NCBI GenBank assembly: GCA_002633005.1
Contig: NMRA01000164.1
Location: forward strand, 555,920 to 619,919
Source: Phoronis australis
Lineage: Eukaryota > Phoronida > Phoronidae
DNA length: 64,000 nucleotides
Direction of reading: 5' to 3'
The first letter of the stretch is position 1. Every line of letters begins with the position of its first letter. The notes below the pieces were generated by a model. That model saw nothing but the letters and a program-made list of their open reading frames with translations. It searched no databases and was not told where the DNA came from. Made by a program: the position numbers and the translations under genes. Shown piece by piece: positions 36,287 through 50,400 of this stretch.

Positions 36287-37622
36287 CCAAAGGTCGTCCG
36301 CCATCTTGTTTCGCGTGCAGCGCTGCCACGCGGGACTTAGCGTTCCAATTTGGAACGCTCGTCTGCACGTTAGGTACTAACCTCTCGGGAGAAACACGCG
36401 TGGAAGAACTGAGACTAAAATTAATGCATTTACCGACTGTTTTTTTGAGACCACTTAAAAACTTGTTGATTTTACTAATGCACTTTTTTGTTCATTTTCA
36501 GAAGATATTTTCGAAATTAAATTTTCTTCAGACGGAACAAAAAGCAACCCAGGGATTGTTTATGCAATGTATCTATTTGTCCCAGGCACTAACCGACATC
36601 TGTTAGGCCAAAGGAAAAACGCAGCAGACAAATGGAACACGCTGGGTGCTTAACAGTTTCGGCCCACGCCTTGGTCATCAAAATATTGTTCACTTGTTTT
36701 TTTATTGCAAAACACAGTACTGAACTCAACATTTATGTTGAAAATTTTGGTTAAAGCATTTTGAATTTATTTGAAGAAAATTAAAATACTTGAATTGATA
36801 GAGAATGGCCACCAATAAAGTAAAACATTGACTTTATTTCACTATATTGCATTTGTTACATACAACACAGCATGACATAATCAAAAATAAAAGAAGAGAT
36901 TGAGCAATAAAATTCAAATGCAACTTGGGTATTTATTTATTTATTTATGAATGCAGAAGCCTGTTAAAGATGAGAAAAAATCAAACAATACAATTATGGG
37001 TAATTTATTAGAACAATTGTATCGAGGTTCAATGATCAACTTCCGCCTACCAAGTCTCAAAGGCTTACAGTTCTGTTTTGGCTGACAAGGTGTTAACAGA
37101 GAATGAAGAGAAACTGAAAAGAAAAAGAAGGACAGCAGAGATAAGTGATGTTAAGAACAACAAGAGCAAAAAGTCAAATAAAGAGGTCACAAATACAAAA
37201 TAAGTAAGGTCTGCCTGGAATAAAACAATTGTGATTTATTTTCCAGAACTGAAATTCTAAATCAATTTTAATCGATTTAAAAATCGATATCATACCAGTA
37301 AAACAGTTTGTGGTTGAAGTAGAGTTGCTGTAAACCACTTTCCACTATTTTCTTGGCCTTTTTCTGTGTGGTTTTCTGTCCTTTCAAAAGGCGGCAGCAC
37401 ATGACGACCATAGGTGTCATTATAAAATGGCTGCCGAAAACCAATGCACAGTTGAACAACTCGGCTTAAGTAAAAGAAAACGTTTGAATCAACGAATACT
37501 ATATATTTGTGAGAGTTAAATCAAGTCCTATTCAGATCATAACTTTGAAGTGGAATAATTGGGTGAGTAAGACAACAAGCCGGTTTTATGCTTAGGCGGA
37601 CGACTATAGGGTTTCGGAGTGT
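36287..37622 (-). repeat. Right arm (about 1.34 kb) of the large inverted repeat
   Basis: Reverse complement of 32,284-33,570 with scattered substitutions and small indels. It ends GACTATAGGGTTTCGGAGTG. It contains its own (TTTA)n stretch near 36,931. No direct target duplication is obvious at the two outer ends. Confidence 0.8.
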
Positions 37623-37794
37623 AAAACAATATATTCTTTCATACTTTGCAATAATTTTTATTCACATTTATTACATTTTTGAGTTATTTTTTGCCGATTG
37701 TAGTGAGCGAATTTAACACGGTGACAGATAGGCGAAGCGTTTCGCTGAAGAATGCTGTCCTCGCTACCATGGCATTGGAGCCTGACGACGACAG

Positions 37795-37990
37795 GTATCC
37801 GGACTATACATGTTGATACAGGTTTCACGGCGAGGTGATGAGCAGAAATACCCTGGCTGTGTGCAATTTTGGGGTCTATGGAAGAAAAACACACAGTGGT
37901 ACCTAGCTGTATTTTAACGATAGTCTTCATACAGCTAGCTGGCTGGCTACCCGGCGACCAGCTAGCAGCAGCAAGGTCTGCAAGGACCTC
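37795..37990 (+). repeat. Family A, copy 3 continued after the inserted foldback
   Basis: Contains GGTTTCACGGCGAGGTGATG, GTCTATGGAAGAAAAACACA and GTGGTACCTAGCTGTATTTT, which in the uninterrupted copy 1 follow directly after the CCCCGTCCGGTC words found at 32,260. About 170 bases between 37,623 and 37,795 have no counterpart in copy 1. Confidence 0.65.
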
Positions 37991-38377
37991 AGACGATATA
38001 GTCAAGACAACAGTTAGACCTGTTAAAACAAGAAAAACAAAGTAGAACGAGAATATGAATGACAATCACCCTTCAGATAAAAACCTACCAAACAACAAAA
38101 GCACTTTCCTGAAAATTAACGAACAAGCGAAGTGACCAATGTTTGAGCTGTCAATCCAAGGACCGCCATATTTAAACAATGGAGAGTTGTGGGAGATACT
38201 TTTTTATAAAATGGTAATTTTTAGGATTTTTTATTACTCAATAATTGTATTAAATTAAGGTAGAGATACAAACAAAAGTAATAAGATATGAAAAATAGTT
38301 TGAACAAGAACTTAAAACCTGCATATAAGTGCGCCTCCATTTATCGAATTTGAGAACTACATCACAACACGTGAAAC

Positions 38378-38458
38378 ATGTCGAAAACAGAAGTTCGGTC
38401 CGGTAAAAGGAAAGCGGTTCCTGATCATTCAAGTGTAGGCCTACTTGCTAGCGAGAAG
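38378..38458 (+). other. BOP1: BOP1 coding exon 1
   Basis: ATG followed by 27 codons ([19 protein letters not shown]...) ending at AAG/GTAATG in phase 0, which matches the phase-0 acceptor of the acidic exon at 41,826. No in-frame stop. The 5' UTR and promoter must lie in the roughly 390 bases between the family-A repeat end (about 37,990) and this ATG. Confidence 0.8.
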
Positions 38459-41400
38459 GTAATGTTCAAAGTAGTTTACAAGGAAAGTTGTGTGAAATTC
38501 AACACTTCATAGAAGTATTGTTTACTGAAAAAATAAAACATCTATCATCAGATCAGGACTGACCAGCCGCTCTACCACAGCCAGCCAGAGCTAGCTAGCC
38601 AGCCAGCCAGCCAGCTAGCCAGCCAGCTAGCCAGCCAACCTGATAGCTAGCCAGCTAGCCATATGAAGAGTATCCCCAGCTAGGTTCCACTGCATGTCTG
38701 TGTGTTCAGCTCCAACAGACCTCAAACTTGGAACACAGCCCGCGTAGTTCTGCTCCTCACCTGTTGAAACTTGTATCAACATCTAGTCTGGAACTAAAAA
38801 AAGTAAAGACCAGCGGGGGTGCATCATGTGCATGTAAAATCTGGGAGTCAACCGACACTCACCATCCTTGCCCGTTAACCATTTAAGTGAACAACAATCT
38901 AATAAATGTTATTTTCTTGCATAATTCTCTGCCTTTTGTAGCAATAAAAAGTATGTCGTCATCTTAAATACAGTAGGCTACTCTTGTCACGCGCATGCGT
39001 CATTTCCTGATTTTTTTGCGACATCTCTTGGGAGATGATGGCAACTTCGCATCATCAAAGAATTTTGTTCTGAAATTTGGTTTGCTGGTGTTAAAGTACT
39101 AAAAATTTGCTATGAAATGAAACCAGTTCCATTAATTTGTTGTGAGATATACACAACCTCATTTGATTGAATGTTTGGTGTAAAAAGAAACTGGCCATTG
39201 GGTGTCACAATATTTCATGGCGCTGAAAGCCAATGCAAAAGATTGCTCCACAACTTTAACAGCAGAATAACGGCACAACACCAATTTTTCCAAAACCGCT
39301 AAATAATTTAATTTAAAATAGAGGAAGATTGTAGTTTTCAGTGACACTAATTTTTTGTCAGATTTTATTTGGTTAGTTTTTTACCCACATTGGCGCTAAG
39401 CTGTAAATTTAGTATATAGCTTTGCACCAAGGTGGCTTGACACCTAGTTTGATGCTTAAGTATTTAGTGCCACCTTCTCGATTGGCCCCAGTAGAAACAG
39501 TGATGCTCCTATTGTGTAGATGCTTCATATGCCGGAAGCTTTTCGGTGAATTATGCCATCAAAGTAACTTTTGGCGCATAGAGGGACACCTTAGGAGGCC
39601 GTCAGTGTCTTTAATTCCTTCCAACTCTAGCAAGTACTCCCGTAATCAAACTTTCTGTTTGAGCAGTCCTTCGTTGAGTTACCCAAATTGGCAACTGGCC
39701 ATTTTTACACTGCGCTTGCAAGGATCCACACACCAGGTGGTGCTGTCCGACACTTAGTGTAAATCTCTGTCAAGACATTGACTGTGTGCTAAAAATTACA
39801 CATAACTTTTCAATTCATTCCCGTAAAAATATGATTAACCATTAAATCTCTAAATCAATTCCTGGTTTAGTGAAGTTTGCAGATGATCGCACACAGCGGT
39901 AGCGTGTTTCATTGTCGAATCGTGCCCGATTTTTGCCGAACAATTTTCGACTTCCGTCTGTTTACTTCTTGTAATTTAAGCACATTTGATGTATGCTGGC
40001 TGTTGAGGGTGGCAAATGCACTGATTTCACAAAGTACAAATAGAACATTTGCGAACCAAAGGTATTAAATCTAGGAAAACTTTCATTAATTTTAATGTTG
40101 GAAGTCATCACAAATTTGAAACCAATTTCGGTGGAATTATTGTATGACTTTGATACTTGTAGTGGTGACTTGGGACTTTTTCCAAGCCGCCAAACACAAT
40201 CTGAGGTCGCATTGGAGACTTGCAGGTCACCAAATCGAGTACTGTGAGACCAATCCGTGCCCTTCACCTTGGTCATCACTTTTAATATTTGTCCTCTCCA
40301 AAAACATACTAGCAATGGCACGGCAAAGCCAAAATGCCCAGCGAAACATTACCTGGTAGGGCTATTAAAATATTCATCAAATTTTTAAGTTGGCAACTCA
40401 AAGTGCACTCCCAACCAAGTCAACTGTTAGCTGCAAGCCCTCCATCGGGTACTGTGTTTTAGTTTTCCCAGCCAGCCTTATGGTTCATGTACCAACAATT
40501 TTTTTTAGCCATACCTACCCTTGGTGTTGAGTGAATAGCAATTATCTGATTAATATCTGATTATTTAGCTGACAAGCTGTGCCATATCAAATACACCCAG
40601 GGCTTGACATTACCGATTTTATGACTCCCTGGGTCAATGATGTATTCAGTAATTGTATTCTTAATGATTTGCAGTTGAACAAATTTCTACATTAAAATAC
40701 AATCTTTTCAGTTAGTGACTTAAGTTGATTTACTTTTAATAACAGTGGAAGCAGCGTTCAAATGAACTTTTGCGATATTTGATTCATGACTTCTGTGAAA
40801 ACTTGTCTGCACACAGGTGTCGTAATATCTGCCAAGATGCCAGAAAAACTCTATCTCTGTGTATGGTTTCTAAACCAAGATGAAACACTACAAACCTTTA
40901 TAATGCAAGGATTTAAAGAAATCTTGTAAAAACTTAAATTATCTATGAGTAGCTTCAGTTTGGCAGCGGCCAGTGAGTAATAAGCTAGGACAAGTAAGTT
41001 TTTAAATGTCGAGCCCTGACACTAATGAGTTCGGGAAATGTTTTGTAGGGTAAATATGGTAAATAGTGAGTATCAAAAAATTGCCTTACTGGCCAACTTG
41101 CTAAGTAAACAACGTTGGTCATGAATCAAACAGGTCATTAAAAACTACTGTCCCACTCCTCCTTGGGTAAATTAATTTGGTTATTGGTGCAAACATTGCC
41201 ATTAGTGTGTGTGTAATTTCGAGGTCTATATGGAATTTACATGCATTGTTCTTTCTAGACCTGTATGTTGATGATAATGTGCAGTAAGTTACTTGGCTGG
41301 CTGCTGAATCTTCCCTTTGTCTAACCTTTCAAAGTTCAGTATCTGTGATACGTTTTTTAGTAAATTACTGTTTATTCCTGACACTTCTGTCAACTTATGA

Positions 41401-44400
41401 ATAGTGTGAATTTTGTATCTCAGGTGTGACAGAAATGTTCTCAGAACTCGCCTTATCACCTGTCTTTATGTTGATGTGATGTGTCACGTTTAAGAGTTCA
41501 CCACCAGAGAGTTATGTTATGGACCTAAATGAAAGTATACATTGTATGTTTTGGTTGGGGAAAACTCATTCTAAGTGGGTGGTCTGGACAGCTCTTGAAA
41601 ACCAGCAAGGAAACATTTGGTCCAACTATAACAGAGAGGAACTGGGGTGAGATGAAGTTGGATTTCTTCTACATTGTGAACAATTTCCTGATCAGAAAGC
41701 ATCTCCGCACATTTCTCCTAATCTGAGTGTCTGCCCTGGTCTACCTTTGTTACATCTCACTTTCTTGAGGAAGGCCATAGAAAGACATTGCCCCTGAATC
41801 TGATCAGATGTGTTAACATTTTCAGTTTGATGAATTGTTTGTGAATGCGCCACCAGATGGCAGTGATAGCCTTGACGGAGATTCAACAGACTCGGAAGAG
41901 AGCCAGTACTCTGAACTGGAGGAGGAAGAAGATAGTGACAGTGACGATGACGTAGATTCTGTAGAGGTGAGTTGGGGATAGTAGACTAAAGCCATTTTTG
42001 GTTCTTAGCTCATTCACAGTCTGGTGAATATTTTGGCTTAGAACAGACCAGCAAGTAGCTGATTTACTGAGAACAATGTTGATTGTGGCTCCGTACATGT
42101 AGCAAGTCACATCTTATTTCACACAAAGATAATTCTCCTATTGTCATTTTTCCAATTTTCGAAGGCATATTATTTCGCTACGAATATTGAACACTTTCCT
42201 AAATGTTCCTTTATGACATCTACATAGTACTTCTTGAATCTTTATTTTTTGTGCACAAATTTGACAAAACCGGGGTTGGTATCCTTTTAAATGTTCTGCA
42301 TCAAACCCGATATGTATTGATAGAATTTTCATTGAATACTTGTTTTGTAGGAGGCCAGTTCTTCAGATGATGGCAGCGATGATTCAGACAGTGACAAAAA
42401 ACTGGAAAACAATGACATTGGTCGTAAAGGAAAGAACTCTGTGGGAAAGTTGAAGAAAACGAAGTCAGCCGATTCTGGCATTGATGCTGGAAGCAGTTTG
42501 TCAAAAGCTAGAAATACAGACACTAAAGAGGATGAGTACAAAGATGATTCATCAGATGAGGAGGTGTGATGATAAATTAGACAAAACTCTTCTTAAAATG
42601 TTGTGTTGTGTAAAGCCATTTCACATTATAAAGTGCTCTGTCTTTTAGTAAGCCATATTATAGAACCATTCATAAATTAAGTTCACAAATAACAGGTTAA
42701 ATTGTAAGATTTGCTATGTAACAGATTTCAATATGGGAAGTTGTGATAATGTTGCGTAATGTATTGCCTTACATTTTGCTTACTGCTGGTAATAATCATC
42801 TGGGAATTTCGTAAACAGCACTGCCCTTGTTGACAGTTCCGTTTTTGTTTCTATTCTTTTCTTGATTAAATTTATTGCAAATATCACCTTGCTAGGCTAT
42901 GACAAAACTTATATCTGCCAAAATGTTTTTTTGCATCCTACGAACGTGATAAGTTCTTCTCAAAATGTCTTTTAATTTATTTGGTCCTAAAGATTTTGAA
43001 AGAATTATGGGCTTTGTATATTCACATGTGAATGTACCACGGTAACCCATTTTCTCTCAGGACATACGGAATACAGTCGGCAACATCCCGCTGGAATGGT
43101 ATCGAGACTACAAACACATTGGCTACGACGTGGAAGGCCGACGACTCATCAAACCAGAGAAGCGGGATGAGCTGGATGCCTTCCTGAACAAGATGGACAA
43201 CCCCGACTACTGGCGAACGGTGACAGACAAAATGACTGGACAGGACGTGGTGTTGTCTAAGCAGGATATAGACACGATTCAGCAATTGAGGAAGGGAAAG
43301 TACCCGGTGGACGCGTCATTCAATCCGTATGAGGTCAGTTTTAGTTTGTGTTGTAACAATTTGATGACTTGTCGCCGACATCAATGCCAAAGTAAAATAT
43401 TCAATTGAAATCAATTATAAGATACTGAAATAGAACCTGTGTTGTAACTAAGAAAATTCATTGAGTCATGATATCTAGTCGAGTTATGAAATTTGTTAAA
43501 CATGCCCTGAGTCTCTTTTTATCTGTTTCTCTGTCAACATCAAAATGATTGAAACACGCCATGCCTCTGAATCCATGTAGATTTGCCATACATTTGGGCA
43601 CACATTATGAACAGAATTATACATCCAATTCCTTGCTTCTTTTCATGCAGGACTATGTTGACTTCTTCACTCGTGAGACCATGATACATCCTGTGACCAA
43701 CAGGCCAGAAGACAAACGCAGCTTCATACCATCCAAGTGGGAAAAGTTAAAGGTACGTAATTTCTGCTATTGTTTGACTTGTGAAAAAAGAACAGAAGAA
43801 GCTCTTTTGTAGTAATTTTGTGTGGCTGTCTTGTAGTGTTGAATTATTTTCATACTTCTTGATCATACGTGATTATGGTGAGTTGTAGAATATCTTAAGT
43901 AGAAAATTTTATTTGTTTGTCCTTATTAGGATTTCTTCAATTGTAAGGACGTAACAGTATATTGTATGTGAACTAAATGTGAGTATGTTGCAATCAAATT
44001 CCAGAAGCTGGTGTGTGTTTGTTGATCTTAAAATATGATTTTATTTACAAGTAAGTGTCTGAGTTCGATGAATTTGTCTTTGAACCTTACTCAATGGTTT
44101 TGTGTCACAGATTCTTTCATCTCGTAATTCACTGAACAGACGAGGCACGTGAAACTAAGACTTGACTATTCAGTACCATACAAAATGCAGTCTTTCTGGC
44201 TGACCCGTCCTGCATCAAAGAATACTTCTATATTGTTGATTTACTGTGACATTTTAGAAAACTTTAACGTGACACATTCGACAATATAATTGTTTTTTTA
44301 AGGTCAGCCCCACAACGGATTGGAACTCACCACCTCAGTGGTTGTAGTCTGATGCCTTGCTTGTAGAGGTGATTCCACCCGACTACTAGACGAATATTTT

Positions 44401-47400
44401 TATGAGTATTTAACCGACCTCGATTTCAGTGAATGACTGGCAGCCAATGATGAGTGTTGGCAACTTAATAAAAGCAAAAAACATCGATGAATTTTGCTGT
44501 TTCATAGCCCGGATCAAAGCTGATAGCTTCTAGAAGTCTATACTATCCAACAATTTTCCCAAAATGCGTCTTTTGGTCCTTAAACCCCTTTAAAAGTGCA
44601 TGCTGACCACTCACTCCCTCCAGTGTATGTTTTATGATGATGATAATCTTAGACGCCACCATGTCAGTCTGTACTGATAATGAATGGTAATGTATCACCA
44701 GGTGGGGCAAATGGTCCATGCCATTAAGATGGGGTGGATGAAGCCGCGTAAGCCCAAGTCGGAAGAAGATGAGGAGGAACAGAAGTTCTATGCGCTGTGG
44801 GAAGGAGAGGACCAAAGCGAGTTGAGCAGGAGCGTTCGACCACACATGCCGGCTCCCAAGTTACCTTTGCCCGGGCATGAGGAGTCTTACAACCCGCCGC
44901 CAGAGTACCTGATGACTGAGGAAGAGGTAGGACCTGGTGGTGGTTCCGTAGGGTAACAGCATGAAGTCGACTGAGCATTTACAGAACATATTGAGTTTGC
45001 AAACCACTTATGACTGTGATCCAGTCTGGCGCGGGTAGACATTTTCATATCGCATCAGCTTTTAATAGCTGATAGTTTATATCCTTGAGCATTTTTGTAA
45101 GAAATTCGACCACATCACAACAGTTATAAGTGTACACTATTAATACCCAGTCCAATGTGGTACCACCTTGTGGTAACATGACTCATTGCCACCATGTCTC
45201 CACCTGCCTTTGATTTGCAAGTCTCATTTGTATTGCAAGAATTATAAAATTTTATTTGGAAGTAGATTTTAATATACCAGTGTTTCAGGCAGCAAGTTGT
45301 TTAGGTTCCGGATAGTTTGTTCTAATCTTTGGGGACCTGCTGCAGATTTCCGCATTTAAACTAATATCAATTACACTGTAATGATGCGATGATTTTGAAA
45401 TGTACTGCTTTATTGACAGCAACTGGCCTGGAATGAAGCTGAACCTGAAGATAGGAAGTTGAACTTCATACCACAGAAATATGATTGTTTACGACACGTG
45501 CCAGCTTACAAGCGATTCATCAACGAGAGGTTTGAGAGATGCCTGGATCTATACCTCTGCCCGAGGCAACAGAAAATGAAGGTTCGTCGCGGAAAGTTGA
45601 AGGAACATCTTAGTCATGACATGTCGCTATCAGCATGACTCACAGTTGGCTTAGACTTCTGATTTTTGTTTTTGTTGACTTTTTGACTTTCAGAACTGCT
45701 ACTTGCTTGTTTTGTTGAAGCGCATGTGAATATTTCATATTAATGTAAAAAGAAGCAAATTAAAACAGTTTGGCATTTGTGCCCTTCATGGAAAGTTCTT
45801 GACTTGGCTGCATTTGAGGGGATATCTCTGTGACAGCTTTTGTCTATAGAAGGTTCTGTTTAGGCGTTGAATTAGGCACCATATATTCTATATATTGTGG
45901 TATTGTGTTCGTGGTTTTAACTTTTTATACTGACACAGTCTTCTTAACTCTAAACAGAAACACTTTATGAATGTTGATTAAACTTAATCTTGTCTTTCTT
46001 CGTTACTTTGCTTTAGGCATATACTTTGCTAATCTGTCACTTTTCAGATGAATGTTAACCCAGAGGATCTACTTCCCAAACTACCAAAACCACGTGATCT
46101 TCAGCCATTCCCAACTACAGAAGCTATTGTAAGTCCAGTCACTCTAGAGTCTAGTAGTCACGTATTGTCTTACTCATCTTTCGAATTATGGTTGATAATT
46201 ATAAGATATAAATTCCGACTACTGGATAGTAAAACAACTTTTTAATGCTATGTCCATGTAATTTTTTTGTTCACTTAACATTTTACTGTGATCATCAAGA
46301 AAATGAACATTTTTGTTGGTTGAAAATTAAAAACTCGATAAGTTAAGAAATGTGACCCTTGGTACCCAGGGATTGCTGTTGTCTTGAAGCAACTCTTGTT
46401 CCAAATTTTATGATAAATGATTTGAAAACCACTTTAATCATTCGTCCAATTTCCCCATTCAGGTAGGAAGGCGAACCTGCTTCATTACGTGAATGAATTT
46501 TGGCAATAAAACGCGTTGCATTTGTGACATTGCCAGGAGTGTTAGTAGTGGATGTTATTTCTGAGTGCTATGTGCTAGTGTCAAGGCTTGGAATTTTCCG
46601 CGGAAACGCGGATTTCCACTTTTTTCAAATGTTCTGTCCGCGTATTTTATTATATTTCAGCATAAAAAAAAAATCAGATTTGATATAAAATTTCGGCGGC
46701 AAATTTCTTTCTTTCAAAAAGCGGAAGTTGCTCTTTATGTTTCGGAGAAACGTAAATTGTCAACATTGCCGTGACATCTGGGATAGCGTGGTGAATTTTT
46801 CAATGGCGTCTCGTGTGATTGTAAACCGCGGTGACAAATACTTTGACTCTGCAGCCAAAAATGTGTGGAGGTGTGAGTGGATGGACGAGCTAAAAAGAAG
46901 CAGACGCACGGTTCTGGAGGTGATGCTGTTTATTTTTTTTTTTAGTCCTCCCGATTTTTGTCGAGAAAAGGTCCACATCGACTATTTGAAGGCTGGGAGG
47001 CACGCATGTTTTGGGCCGTCATTAGTTTCCGCTTTTTTTGTCATTGGTCATTCCAAGCCCTGTAGTGTAGACATGTTTGTTTATGGTTTATGTAGGTGAA
47101 TATGTGGGCAGGTTGCCTGTTATGATTTTTCATCTGTGATAATGACATCTAACATAAAGGAACCTAAAAGTCAATTGCAAACTTGACTTATCAGATGACA
47201 AAAATGAAGAATGGTGATGAATTATTGTAACACCAATTTCTGGTTTCATGAATGGCTAAATTTTGGCTAATTTTTGTTTTCGAGAAATTTGATGAAGTGT
47301 CATTTTATGTCTAAATGCTTGTCTAATTGTTCACACATCGTGCTCCTTTCCTTCTTTCCTGGGAGTGAATGTAGAATTCGACAGTGCTTAGTGATAGAAA

Positions 47401-50400
47401 GGTATTTTTTTTTCTTACCAGGTATACAAAGGTCACAAAGGACTCGTGCGCACTGTCAGTCCCGATCCTACCGGACAGTGGCTGGTGTCAGGTAAACAGG
47501 AATTACTGAAAGGGGACATTTGTCGAGATACTCTTTAGGGTATTGAGAGCATAAAACCATCCTTTGTTTGACGCAATTTCTTAGTCTGGTGTGCTTGATG
47601 GGCAGAGTTGACATGGACAAAATGGATTTTTTTTAATTCGAGGACATTTTGAAAGGTTATTTTGTGTAACTGGTTTGCATGTCCCACCACCTAACAGCCC
47701 GTGGCATTTGTGAAGAATTCATAAAAAGTGCTCATAAACCCACTGATACAGTACTTAGTAGGAACTTCACAGTTCGTTTTTTTGTCTTTTTCACTCATTG
47801 AAAGATTGTTTTTCATCAAGTCAATTTACATTAGGCACTTCCTGAAATACCACAGTGCCTTTTCTGATTTGTATGGACCCACAATGCTGTATATCCGTGG
47901 GACACTAGCCTCACAGCTGTACACAGGGAGTTGCAATGCAGATAAGAAAAACGGGAAAAGCTGAGTGAGGTGTGAAAAATGTTTCTTCACTTGCGTAACT
48001 CAGTGGTGTGTTAGCCACCCTACATTTCAAAAACTAGATCAATCATTAATGGAATTGGTTTAGCTCCGTTAGACAAAAAAGCTGATTTTGGGATGTGGGG
48101 ATTTTGTATTTGTGATAAGAAAATCTTTAAGAGTGAAAATTTGTAAAGCATTTAACTTCGGAGATTTGCGTTATGCTTTGAAGGTTCGGATGACTGCACG
48201 CTGAAGTTCTGGGAAGTCTCTACAGGTCGCTGTATGAAATCTTTAACGCTTGACAAACCTGTAAAGTGTGTATCATGGAACCCAAACCCATCGCTGTCAT
48301 TGCTTTTAGTTGTTGTGTAAGTGTTTATTAAGTTTTAATTTTTTATCAAACTCATGTTGACATGTTAAAATCTGCATTTCTTATGCCTGTGTTGCCAACA
48401 ATTATTGTTAAGCCTTGTAATTCTTTAATTAAACCCGTGTTGGCGCATCAGCATTTTGTATGCCTGTGTTGCCAGCAGTAAATTTTTTAAGCCTCTTAAA
48501 ACTTTACCAAAACCCGTGTCAACACTTTAAAAGATACATTTCTTATGCCTGTGTTGCAACACTTAATTTTTAAGCCTCCTTTTATCAGTCTTTAGTTTGT
48601 CAAGTCTCGATACGAAATGAGATCTTGTTAGTCATTGTTGATATTAATTTACACAGTTCGCAGCATGAGAATTTTGGTCATGTTGTGCAGACCATTTGCC
48701 ATTATAAGACTGTCTTAGCTTTATCCTTAGAGAATAGATTAATATCTTGGATTGGGAAGAACCAGTCGTTCATATTTCTTGAGGCAATACCCAGCTTATA
48801 AAATGACCCACCAGGTCAAGCCAACATTTTGGCGTGGTCTCGGGCAACAATGGATTGTCAATTTTTAAAGAAATCACTCGTAATCTAAATCAGGAACAAT
48901 TTGACAATGGTAAAGAGGTCTAAGTCAAAACAATTGTTGTGATGCTAGGAGAAGTTTATGATGGTTTGAAGTAATGTAATCCATATTTTTCTTATTACAG
49001 TTCTGACTCCGTTCTAGTCATCAATACACAGTTGGGAGATAAGTTGAATTTGTCCAACACAGACGACTTGATTGACTCTTACGACACCACTACGGCAGGT
49101 AATAGCAACTATAGGAGTCTTTTGTTATATGGAAAGATGAATTAAAAACTTCTATCTGGAACTCTCATTTAAACTGATATCAGTGGTATATCCTTCGAGC
49201 TCGCTCCCCACCTGCTCACTGAAAATGTATGGTACATACCAAAAATAATTGGAAAAATTGTCGCAGAATGCTTCGTCATGACAGAATGCCTCGTCATGAC
49301 AGCTGGGTGCAATCGGAATTCAGCATCAGAGTAGTTAGAATGACGTGTTGTAACTCGTTGACTTGTTATGATGGGGAAACGGCATTTTGTTTGATTAATG
49401 AGCATGTACTGTATGTTTCGTCTGCAGGTGAAGGAATGATTTCCCATAAACCACTGTATACTGTCAGGTTCCTCAATCACCAAAAGGGAAAGGTGCCTGT
49501 GATTTCTGAGAGGATTTTTTTGGTGTGAGGGGAAAATTCTACCCCCCAATCTCCATCAAAAGCATCCCCCACCCCTGTTGCAAGCCCTCATAGGCTCTGC
49601 ATCAAGTATTCAAAACGGCTTTTTGTGCTCCTTTAAATTGTCACCTGTATGAGCTTCAAGTAATTCAAACCCCGAGGCAATTTTTTCTATCAATGGAGGG
49701 AATTTTTGGGCCTCGATGGGGGGAATTTCGCATGATTTTTCAATATTTTTCAGAGGGGAAGGAGGCTGATGTTAAGTCTCAAAATCAAGGGATTGGGTGG
49801 CCAGACGATGTTTCTCTCTCTGTTAAAAAGTCACTGGCAGCTGCTATCAGTCAAGATAATGATGACCTTTAAATGGAATCACTCGTGTAGAACTTATTCA
49901 TTATTTAAAACGCTAATATACCCAGATGTCTCTGTGGTTAATATTTTCATTTTTGTGAGTGTAGTATGCTACACAAAACACGCGCACTCCATGTATTTAC
50001 ATGTACATATCATCCGTGGTATATCAAGTCTAATGTTGACTTCTACAGAACAAGACAAAGATAATCGGACAAAATATCAGTTCCCGTCATGGTGGCAAAT
50101 TCTGTGAACAGCAACAGTTACTGATCATAATTATTGGGGTGGCAGAATTCTAAATATAAAATGCCATAGCTACCTTACTAACTTTCCTGTTAATTCACCT
50201 CATTCTCGGTCATGAGAGAAGACTGCTCTGACGTTGAGTTCTGCTTCTGCCTAGTCGAGGTGGAAACTGACAAGTCTGCATTGAAGGTTGGGATGCAGTC
50301 CTGGAAATTTGGGGGCATATACTGATTCCTTCTGAAGCTTTGGTGTTGTTGGAACGTTGATTTTCCTTTAATGATTTTATAGTCTTGCCTGTCAGATGGC

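Noticed and set aside
37658-38065. 135-codon open frame on the minus strand
   Set aside because: It reads through family-A repeat sequence (the GGTACCTAGCTG words) that is broken by stops in other copies.
30822-39560. An autonomous transposon encoding its own transposase
   Set aside because: I found no frame with recognisable transposase or reverse transcriptase motifs in the arms, the core or the family-A copies.
50049-50107. Possible extra BOP1 exon after TTCTACAG ([18 protein letters not shown])
   Set aside because: It has an acceptor, but its only donor-like GT gives a phase that creates a stop in the next exon. The exons on either side (49,098 and 50,617) join in phase without it, and the area overlaps a repeat also seen at 56.15 kb.
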